Shown here piece after piece: positions 55,718 to 62,450 of a DNA stretch of 64,000 nt. The stretch lies in the NCBI GenBank assembly GCA_037444075.1, contig JBBIND010000010.1, forward strand, positions 1 to 64,000, given 5' to 3'. This stretch comes from JBBIND01 sp037444075 (GTDB lineage Bacteria; Acidobacteriota; Terriglobia; Bryobacterales; Bryobacteraceae). Numbering within the stretch: the first letter of the stretch is position 1; the number at the start of each line of letters is the position of its first letter. The notes under the pieces were generated by a model. That model saw nothing but the letters and a program-made list of their open reading frames with translations, ran no database searches and was not told where the DNA came from. The position numbers and the translations under genes are program-made.

Positions 55718-56270
55718 TCAGAACTCCGTTCTTGGTTAGATTCCTTCCAGCAGTCTCCGCCCCCGCCGGTATCGGCGCGGACAAACGCAGCCTGCGAGGC
55801 TCGAGCGACATGGCCACCAGACCGGACCGCGTAAGCTCAATCTCGCCGTAACTGCGAATCACATCAATGAATTCATCCAGCTTTTCGGGATCGCCCGTGA
55901 CTTCCAAGGCGAAGCCCTCCACCGAGGACTCCACCACCCGCGCGTCGAAAACTTCCGACTCCTTGAGGATAGCGGTCCGCGACTCCAGCGGCGCGCGCAC
56001 GCGCAGCAGCAGCATCTCCCGGCTGACGGCGGGTCCGTCGGTCACGTCAATCGCCTGAAGCACGTTGATCAGCCGGTTCATCTGCTTGATCACCTGCCGG
56101 CGCAATGGCGGCTCCACGTCCACCACGATCGTCATTCGCGACAGCGTCGGTTCCGTGGTCCGCGCCACAGTCAGGCTTTCAATGTTGTAGCCGCGCGCGC
56201 TCAAAACTCCCGTGATGCGCAGCAGAGCGCCAGGCTTGTTCTCCACGAGTAAGGTTATGGTTTGGAGCAT
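55710..56270 (-). CDS. ilvN: Acetolactate synthase regulatory subunit
   Basis: 186 residues, a bit longer than the common 165, with an N-terminal ACT domain (TITLLVENKPGALLRITGVLSARGYNIESL) that binds valine as feedback inhibitor, and the C-terminal part that holds the catalytic subunit. The extra residues are at the end (from RLRLSAPIPAGAE), which may be a simple extension. It starts three bases after ilvB on the same strand and overlaps ilvC by eight bases. Confidence 0.96.
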   Translation of the reverse strand: MLQTITLLVENKPGALLRITGVLSARGYNIESLTVARTTEPTLSRMTIVVDVEPPLRRQVIKQMNRLINVLQAIDVTDGPAVSREMLLLRVRAPLESRTAILKESEVFDARVVESSVEGFALEVTGDPEKLDEFIDVIRSYGEIELTRSGLVAMSLEPRRLRLSAPIPAGAETAGRNLTKNGVLNG

Positions 56271-56273
56271 GGA

Positions 56274-58022
56274 TCAGTTCCTCCGGCTTGCCTGCCTTCC
56301 CACCGGGATGGGCTTGGGCGGGCTCAGCACCATCTCGTTGATGTTCGCCCCCGCCGGCACCATGGGGTAGACGTTCTCGCAAGGTGACACTTTGACGTTG
56401 AGTAGATATGGTCCCGGCGTGCGCACTGCTTCCTCGAGCGCCGGTCCGAGCGCCTGGGGCTCTTCAATGGTGCGCCCTTTCATGCCATAAGCCGCGGCGA
56501 GCTTCTCGATATCCGGAAAGCCCTCCAGGGTGACGCCAAAAACGCGGTTGCTGAAGAACAGCTCCTGCCACTGCCTCACCATGCCGAGGTAGCCGTTATT
56601 GACAATGACTACCTTCACCGGCAGCCCGTTGCTGGCTACCGTGGCCAGTTCCGGGATCGACATCTGGAAGCCTCCATCGCCCACCACCGCGAAGACCAGT
56701 TTGTCCGGGTTGGCCACCTGCGCACCCATGGCAGAAGGCAACCCAAAACCCATCGAACCCAGGCCGCCGGAGGTGATCCAGAGCCGCGGGGCGTTGAAGC
56801 GGATGAACTGAGCGGACCACATCTGGTGCTGGCCCACATCCGTGGCCACGATGGCGTTGCCGCCGGAAATCCGGTCGATTTCCATCACCACGTGCTGCGG
56901 CTTGATTTCCGAATCGGAAATCTCAGGCGCCAGCGGATGTTCGGCCTGCCAGTCCCGGACTTCCTGCCACCAGGCCTTGCGGGCCGCCGCGTTCCGATCG
57001 GCGTTATAAGGGGCCAGTTCTTCCAGCATGCGGCACAATTTCGGCAGGACTTTCCCCAGGTCGCCCACAATAGGCAGGTCCGCGGCGCGGATCTTGCCGA
57101 TCTCGGCCGGGTCGATGTCCACGTGGATCACCTTGGCGTGCGGTGCGAAACCGGAAACCCTCCCCGTCACGCGGTCATCGAAGCGCACGCCGAGAGCAAT
57201 CAGCAGATCCGCGTGGGTCATACCCATGTTGGCGGCGTAGCTGCCGTGCATGCCAGGCATGCTCACGAAGTTGGGGTGCGAAGAAGGCAGCCCGCCCAGC
57301 CCCATCAGCGTGCAAACCGTGGGCGCGTCCAGGATCTCCACCAGTTGCCGCAGGGAATCGGCCGCTTCGGAGGTGATGATGCCGCCGCCGGCGTATACCA
57401 TGGGCCGCTGCGATTCCCACATCATCTGGGCGGCCCTGCGAATCTGGCCGGTATGGCCCTCCGTGTAAACCTTATATCCCGGCAAGTGGATGGTCGAGAC
57501 TTCGGCGTAGTGCGATTGGCCCTGAAAGACGTCCTTGGGAATGTCAATCAGCACCGGACCCGGACGGCCGGTGGCGGCGATGTAGAACGCCTCATGAACC
57601 ACCTGCGGCAGGTCCGCGATGTTCTTCACCAGGTAGTTATGCTTGGTGCAGGACCGCGTGATGCCGAACGTATCAGCTTCCTGGAAGGCGTCACTGCCAA
57701 TCAGCTTGGTGGAAACCTGACCGGTCAGCGCGACGATGGGAATCGAGTCCATCATGGCATTCACCAACCCGGTCGTGAGGTTGGTGGCGCCGGGTCCGGA
57801 GGTCGCGCAGCAGACTCCCACTTTCCCCGTCGAGCGGGCGTAGCCCTCCGCCGCGAAGCAGGCGTTTTCCTCGTGCCGCACGAGCACGTGCCGAATCGGG
57901 TGCTCAGACATCGCGTCGTACAGGGGCAGCGTCACTCCGCCCGGATACCCGAAAACGCAGTCCACGCCTTCCCGCACCAGGCAGTCCAGCAGCATCTTCG
58001 AGCCATTCATCAAAGTCGACAT
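56274..58022 (-). CDS. ilvB: Acetolactate synthase catalytic subunit
   Basis: 582 residues. The enzyme makes acetolactate and acetohydroxybutyrate, the entry to valine, leucine and isoleucine. The catalytic glutamate is in LVRHEENACFAAEGYARSTG near residue 50; the thiamine diphosphate motif is VVGDGGFQMSIPELAT with the later VNNGYLGMVRQWQEL. The ATG at 58022 has AGAGAGG at 14 bases. The 250 bases in front hold the leader peptide and attenuator described separately, so the gene is probably made only when branched-chain amino acid charging is low. Confidence 0.97.
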   Translation of the reverse strand: MSTLMNGSKMLLDCLVREGVDCVFGYPGGVTLPLYDAMSEHPIRHVLVRHEENACFAAEGYARSTGKVGVCCATSGPGATNLTTGLVNAMMDSIPIVALTGQVSTKLIGSDAFQEADTFGITRSCTKHNYLVKNIADLPQVVHEAFYIAATGRPGPVLIDIPKDVFQGQSHYAEVSTIHLPGYKVYTEGHTGQIRRAAQMMWESQRPMVYAGGGIITSEAADSLRQLVEILDAPTVCTLMGLGGLPSSHPNFVSMPGMHGSYAANMGMTHADLLIALGVRFDDRVTGRVSGFAPHAKVIHVDIDPAEIGKIRAADLPIVGDLGKVLPKLCRMLEELAPYNADRNAAARKAWWQEVRDWQAEHPLAPEISDSEIKPQHVVMEIDRISGGNAIVATDVGQHQMWSAQFIRFNAPRLWITSGGLGSMGFGLPSAMGAQVANPDKLVFAVVGDGGFQMSIPELATVASNGLPVKVVIVNNGYLGMVRQWQELFFSNRVFGVTLEGFPDIEKLAAAYGMKGRTIEEPQALGPALEEAVRTPGPYLLNVKVSPCENVYPMVPAGANINEMVLSPPKPIPVGRQASRRN

Positions 58023-58096
58023 GCTTGTAATCCTCTCTCCCAGTTCATCTGCTCCTATGGAGCACAGCTTTCTGTGTTCGGGAATTCCTCACAAAT

Positions 58097-58120
58097 AAAA
58101 AAGGCCACCGGTGGCCTCTT
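58097..58120 (-). terminator. Intrinsic terminator of the ilvB attenuator
   Basis: GGCCACCGGTGGCC is a perfect 14-base palindrome at 58103-58116, forming a stem of AGAGGCCA with TGGCCTTT around a CCGG loop, followed on this strand by six T and ATTTG. It is 75 bases before the ilvB start, so it stops the transcript ahead of the first structural gene. Confidence 0.85.
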
Positions 58121-58164
58121 CTTCGCCCCGCCGGTGGTCCTGCTCGTTTGCTTTGCAGGCCCAC

Positions 58165-58272
58165 TCAGACGGGGCTGGCTACGGTGACCCGAATAATGAT
58201 GAGACGGGATACGTATGAGAACGGTGTGGAGTGCTTAGACGGACGGGAGCAGCTTGGTTGGCCGGAGCCCAT
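58165..58272 (-). CDS. ilv leader peptide with Ile/Val control codons
   Basis: 35 codons from the ATG at 58272 to TGA at 58165. The sequence starts MGSGQPSCS and ends RLIIIRVTVASPV. The last third has one Leu, three successive Ile and three Val codons, the pattern of the ilvB and ilvGMEDA leader peptides of enterobacteria. There is no good ribosome site six to ten bases in front, but GGAG (near 58290) lies three bases before an in-frame TTG at 58284, so the real start may be four codons earlier. The frame is too short for automatic gene calls. Confidence 0.72.
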   Translation of the reverse strand: MGSGQPSCSRPSKHSTPFSYVSRLIIIRVTVASPV

Positions 58273-58401
58273 TAATGCCGTCAATTTCTCCACGGACTTA
58301 GATTAACCTATACGCTTGCCAAATGCAACATGGTCTTCCCATAAAAAATACATATAGCGGCATATAGCTGGAGGCGTAAACCCACGGCCCAGGAAAACCG
58401 G

Positions 58402-59556
58402 TCAGCGGGACTTCAGACGGTTTTCATACCAAGTGACATTCTGACTGTCCTGCCCAGCCACGAGGACGTCGAGGTCCCCGTCGCCATCCATGTCGAAGAG
58501 GCGTATGTCGTAGGCAGCCTGGTTTTCGTAAATGCGATGTGTCTTGAATCGCCCGCCGCCGTCATTTTCAAACCAGGCGACGACCCGGGAGTCCTTGGCG
58601 CAAGTTACGGCGTCGACGTCCCCGTCTCCGTCGATGTCTCCGGCGGCGAGCGAATGGGGACCAACCAGGCTCATGTCGATTTCCCGAAGCCGCCAGTGGG
58701 GAGCCTCAAACCAGAAGATGCCGTGGCCATGCCCTCGAGTGGCGATGAAATCCGTGCGCTTGTCGCCGTTCACGTCGGCCATGAGAATATTGGTGGCGCC
58801 CTCGTGCCCGGTGGCGATGACGTGCTTTGCCCAGGGTTTGCGCGGGTCGTCGGGTTGCCGCCACCAGGCGAACCAGTTGCCGTCGGGAGGGACTTTGGCG
58901 GCGCAGGCGATGTCCGGGCGCCCATCGCCGTCCACATCGCCGAAGCCCAGGTAATGACTCAGCCCGGGCGCGTCGCGGTCGGCGAAGATGTAGCGCTCCC
59001 AGCTTTTGGCCGTCAATGGCGAAGCGGGGACGCGGAACCAGGCGATGGAGTTGGGGAAGTTCCCCCCGGGCAGGGCGCTGTTTCCAATCAAGTCGAGGCG
59101 CCCGTCCCGGTCCACGTCGCCGAGGATCAGCCCATGCGTGCCGTCGACGCCGCCCGCGCCGACGTCATCGATGACCCGGTAAGTCCAGGCGTCTTCCAGC
59201 GGCTTTGCCGGGCGCTCCAGCCAGAAGATCAGCCCCGGTGAGTGGCGCGCGCCGATGAAATCCAAATCGCCGTCGCCGTCCACGTCCATGACCTCGGAGT
59301 GGATCACGTTCACGCCCTGATGCAGCAGGATTTCCTTCCATTCCGGGGCCACGTACAGGAGCGTGCGCCGCTTCTGGATGTCACTGGTAATGACATCCGG
59401 GCGCCCGTCGCCGGTGAAGTCCGCGGCGATGGCAGTTTGATTCCGGTAACCCTCCACAACGACGTGCCGCCTCCACCCGGGGGCTGTATTCTGGGCGGTG
59501 GCCAGGGAGGCGCACAGCCAGCCAACCAACAGGATCGTTGTCCGCATAGGCTTCAA
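58402..59556 (-). CDS. Exported FG-GAP/VCBS repeat protein
   Basis: 384 residues with a signal peptide (TTILLVGWLCASLATAQ). The mature protein is a chain of FG-GAP beta-propeller units, each with a calcium-binding Asp loop: DFTGDGRPDVI, DVDGDGDLDFI, DVDRDGRLDLI, DVDGDGRPDIA, DVNGDKRTDFI, DIDGDGDVDAV and DMDGDGDLDVL, seven in all, which would form a closed propeller. Such proteins are common in Acidobacteria and Planctomycetes, outside the inner membrane, with unknown ligands. It ends 130 bases before the ilv leader on the same strand. Confidence 0.93.
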   Translation of the reverse strand: MKPMRTTILLVGWLCASLATAQNTAPGWRRHVVVEGYRNQTAIAADFTGDGRPDVITSDIQKRRTLLYVAPEWKEILLHQGVNVIHSEVMDVDGDGDLDFIGARHSPGLIFWLERPAKPLEDAWTYRVIDDVGAGGVDGTHGLILGDVDRDGRLDLIGNSALPGGNFPNSIAWFRVPASPLTAKSWERYIFADRDAPGLSHYLGFGDVDGDGRPDIACAAKVPPDGNWFAWWRQPDDPRKPWAKHVIATGHEGATNILMADVNGDKRTDFIATRGHGHGIFWFEAPHWRLREIDMSLVGPHSLAAGDIDGDGDVDAVTCAKDSRVVAWFENDGGGRFKTHRIYENQAAYDIRLFDMDGDGDLDVLVAGQDSQNVTWYENRLKSR

Positions 59557-59695
59557 GATACCGCAGTGATTGCGCCGGCGCGGTATCCCGTTAGGACGGA
59601 CAGTTTCGTCTGTCCACTATGAAGTGCGGAGATGCTTCCTGGGCACGTGGAAGCGCACGTCCCACGCCCGGAGAGCGCGGAGGGGAGCTGTAGAC

Positions 59696-62053
59696 TCAAG
59701 CTGCCTTGGCGGCTTCCAGACGTTCGGCGAGACCGGGGATGGCGTCGGCGAAGGCGTCTTCCACGCGCTCCACGAGCACAAACTCCATCTGCGGGCGGAT
59801 GTCCTCAGGCACCTCGCGCAGGTCCTTCTCGTTGGCCTTCGGCAGGAGGATACGCCGGATTCCGCTGCGGTGAGCGGCCAGCAATTTCTCCTTGACGCCG
59901 CCCACCGGCATGACCAGTCCGGTCAAGGTGATCTCGCCCGTCATGGCGGTGTCACTGCGTACCGGAAGACCGGTGTAGAGCGAGGCGAGCGCTACGGCAG
60001 CCGTCACGCCGGCGGAAGGGCCGTCTTTGGGCGTGGCGCCCGCGGGAACATGGAGATGGACGCCGGTCTTGGTAAACTTTTCCGGTTCAATTCCCAGCAG
60101 CGAGGCATTGGCCCAGGCATAGCTCTGGGCGGCCTTGACGGACTCCCGCATGACGGCTCCCAACTGCCCTGTGAGCGTCAACCCGTTGCCGTCCGGCAAG
60201 AGAGTGGCCTCGATATAAAGCACCTCTCCGCCCACCTGCGTCCATGCCAAGCCTGCAGCCACCCCCGCAGGCAACTTCTGCCGCACTTGTTCGGGAGTGA
60301 ATGGCTCGGGCCCGAGGTACTCGACCAGGTCTTTCGCGGTGAGGTTCACCGGTGTAGTGTCACCCTCGGCGAACCGCAGGGCCACCTTGCGCGCCAGCCG
60401 CGCGATGGCTCGCTCCAGCCGGCGCAGCCCTGCCTCCCGGGTGTAGCTGCGGATGAGAGCCTTCAGAGCATCATCCGCGTAAGAGCATTGCTCGTCTGTC
60501 AGGCCGGCTTCCTTCAACTGCCGCGGGATGAGGTAGCGCCGCGCGATTTGCAGCTTCTCTTCTGCCGTGTAGCCCGGCAGGCGCAGAAGCTCCATGCGGT
60601 CCAGCAGAGGCTGCGGAATCGTGTCGAGCGTGTTGGCCGTAGTAATGAAAAACACCTTGGAAAGGTCGAACGGCAGGTCCAGGTAATTGTCCCGGAAAGT
60701 GTGGTTCTGCTCGGGGTCAAGTATCTCCAGCAGGGCAGAGGCCGGGTCACCTCGGAAATCACGCCCCAGCTTGTCGACCTCGTCCAGCATGATGAGCGGG
60801 TTGTTCGCTCCTGCCCGGCGGACAGCCTGAATCAAGCGTCCCGGCATGGCTCCGATGTAGGTGCGGCGATGGCCGCGCAACTCGGCCTCATCGTGCAGCC
60901 CACCCAGGCTGAAGTGCTCGAACTTGCGCCCCATCGACCGCGCAATGGACTGACCGAGCGAAGTCTTTCCCGTGCCGGGAGGACCCACGAAGCAGAGGAT
61001 GGGAGCTTTGGCTCCAGGGTTCATTTTGAGCACGCCGAGGTGCTCCAGGATGCGCTCTTTGACCTCCTTCAGGTCATAGTGATCTTCGTCCAGGATGCGG
61101 CGGGCGCCGGCAATCACCAGTTGCGCTTCGGTGGACACGCGCCACGGAAGCTCCAGCACGAACTCCAGGTAGGTGCGCGCCACGTGGTAGTCCGGCGCTG
61201 CCGCCGGGAGCCGCTCCAGCCGCTTGAGTTCGCGCTCGGCTTCTTTGCGGACTTCGTCCGGGATGTCGGCCTTTTCCAGGCGTTCACGCAGCAGATCCAC
61301 TTCCGCCTGTTCAGGATTCTTCTCGCCCAGCTCCTGCTGGATGGCCTTGAGTTGCTGCCGCAGCAAGTACTCGCGCTGCTCCTTGGACATCTCGGTGCGC
61401 GCTTCGTCGGCGATCTTGGAGCGCAGTTCGAGCACCCGCAATTCGTGCGCCAGGTAGGAATGAAGCAAACGCAGAGCGTCCGTGCAGGTTTGCGCCTCCA
61501 GCAGCGCCTGTTCCTTCTCGACCCCCAGGTTGAGCATGGAGGCCATGAGGAAAACCAGCCGCATGGGCTCCCCGGGGGTGCCCATCAATTGGGAGAGGTC
61601 CACCTGCGCTTGCGGCTGAACCATGGAAATGGCTTTGGTCGCCAGTTCGATCACCGAGCGCTGCAACGCTTCGACCTCGGTGGTGATGTCGCACGGAGGG
61701 GGAGAGATTCTGACGGCGGCCCTGAGATAAGGCTCGGTCTGCTCCAGGCTGAGCACCTGCACCCGCTCGATGCCGAGCACGAGCAATTCCATGATGTGCT
61801 CAGTCGGCCGCACCATCTTGCGGATCACCGCCTTGACGCCGTATGTGTACAAGTCCTCCTGTTTCGGCGTCTCTACGGTGGCGTCACGTTGGGCCACCAC
61901 GACGAGTTCTTTTTCCTCAGTTTGCAGGGCCGACTCGGCGGCGGCCATGCTGGCTGGCCGTCCCACGGAAAGCGGCATCATCAAGTGAGGGAAAAGGGCG
62001 GTGTTCTTCAGCGGAAGCAGCGGTAGAGTCTGGTCCAGTTCTCCAGCGGTCAC
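59696..62053 (-). CDS. lon: ATP-dependent protease Lon
   Basis: 785 residues from a GTG at 62053. The N-terminal substrate domain (LPLLPLKNTALFPHLMMPLSV), AAA+ motor (Walker A GPPGTGKTSLGQSIA, Walker B LIMLDEVDKLGRD) and C-terminal protease with the catalytic Ser in PKDGPSAGVTA and Lys in GGVKEKLLAAHRS are all intact. Lon degrades misfolded and regulatory proteins. It is the last gene of clpB-hsp20-lon; its GTG overlaps the hsp20 stop (GTGA at 62050-62053). Confidence 0.98.
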   Translation of the reverse strand: MTAGELDQTLPLLPLKNTALFPHLMMPLSVGRPASMAAAESALQTEEKELVVVAQRDATVETPKQEDLYTYGVKAVIRKMVRPTEHIMELLVLGIERVQVLSLEQTEPYLRAAVRISPPPCDITTEVEALQRSVIELATKAISMVQPQAQVDLSQLMGTPGEPMRLVFLMASMLNLGVEKEQALLEAQTCTDALRLLHSYLAHELRVLELRSKIADEARTEMSKEQREYLLRQQLKAIQQELGEKNPEQAEVDLLRERLEKADIPDEVRKEAERELKRLERLPAAAPDYHVARTYLEFVLELPWRVSTEAQLVIAGARRILDEDHYDLKEVKERILEHLGVLKMNPGAKAPILCFVGPPGTGKTSLGQSIARSMGRKFEHFSLGGLHDEAELRGHRRTYIGAMPGRLIQAVRRAGANNPLIMLDEVDKLGRDFRGDPASALLEILDPEQNHTFRDNYLDLPFDLSKVFFITTANTLDTIPQPLLDRMELLRLPGYTAEEKLQIARRYLIPRQLKEAGLTDEQCSYADDALKALIRSYTREAGLRRLERAIARLARKVALRFAEGDTTPVNLTAKDLVEYLGPEPFTPEQVRQKLPAGVAAGLAWTQVGGEVLYIEATLLPDGNGLTLTGQLGAVMRESVKAAQSYAWANASLLGIEPEKFTKTGVHLHVPAGATPKDGPSAGVTAAVALASLYTGLPVRSDTAMTGEITLTGLVMPVGGVKEKLLAAHRSGIRRILLPKANEKDLREVPEDIRPQMEFVLVERVEDAFADAIPGLAERLEAAKAA

Positions 62054-62418
62054 TTGTGTCTCCCCTTAGCGTTGATGCGAACCAACAGGATTCCGTTACG
62101 GTATTCAAGGCTGATGCTGGTCGCGTCAACCTCGCAGGGCAGATGCACGGTTCTCTCGAACCGGTTGTAGGTAATTTCCAGCGAATACTGGGAGCAATCC
62201 TCCTCCGCCACCCAATCCCGGCGCACGCCGGAGACCGTCAGCGAGCGCGCGGACAGTTGCACGGAGATGTCCTCTTTTTCAACCCCGGCCAATTCAAACT
62301 TGAGCAGCCACCCGTCGCGCGTACGGTACACGTCGGCCGACGGGTGCCAGGCCGAATCGCGAAAAGTCTGGGCGGCACTCGCAAAGAAGAAAGATGTACG
62401 CGCAGGTCGGTCCGACAT
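62050..62418 (-). CDS. Small heat-shock protein (Hsp20/alpha-crystallin)
   Basis: 122 residues. The alpha-crystallin domain is seen in WHPSADVYRTRDGWLLKFELAGV, EKEDISVQLSARSLTVSG and the SLEYRNGILLVRI end; the usual C-terminal I-x-I motif is weak (VRINA). As holdases, these bind unfolding proteins for later rescue by ClpB/DnaK or removal by Lon. It lies 32 bases after clpB and overlaps lon by four bases, so one heat-induced message is likely. Confidence 0.93.
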   Translation of the reverse strand: MSDRPARTSFFFASAAQTFRDSAWHPSADVYRTRDGWLLKFELAGVEKEDISVQLSARSLTVSGVRRDWVAEEDCSQYSLEITYNRFERTVHLPCEVDATSISLEYRNGILLVRINAKGRHK

Positions 62419-62450
62419 AGCTGCCTACATTATGGACCCGGTGAGCATTC

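Larger units (their letters stand above)
58023..58401 (-). promoter_or_regulatory. ilvB operon leader region with ribosome-mediated attenuator
   Basis: On the minus strand, CAGCCCC (58177-58171, inside the leader reading frame), GTGGGCCTG (58164-58156), AGGCCACC (58117-58110) and GGTGGCCT (58109-58102) act like elements 1 to 4 of an attenuator. 1 pairs with 2 (six of seven bases), 2 pairs with 3 with one bulge, and 3 pairs with 4 to make the terminator. The Leu-Ile-Ile-Ile-x-Val-x-Val codons lie just before and over element 1. Farther upstream, TTTACG and TATATG are a weak promoter candidate, and CATATAGC is repeated ten bases apart at about 58351-58368. Confidence 0.75.

Noticed and set aside
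56826..58187. A 453-residue plus-strand frame opposite ilvB and its leader.
   Set aside because: His/Arg/Gly-rich composition without domains; it is a shadow of ilvB.
58023..58300. A T-box riboswitch in front of ilvB.
   Set aside because: No T-box consensus or specifier stem is seen; the Ile/Val codon run in a short frame makes classical attenuation the better reading.
59570..62026. An 818-residue open frame on the plus strand opposite lon.
   Set aside because: It is the reverse-strand shadow of lon, which has complete motifs; high GC makes such long antisense frames common here.
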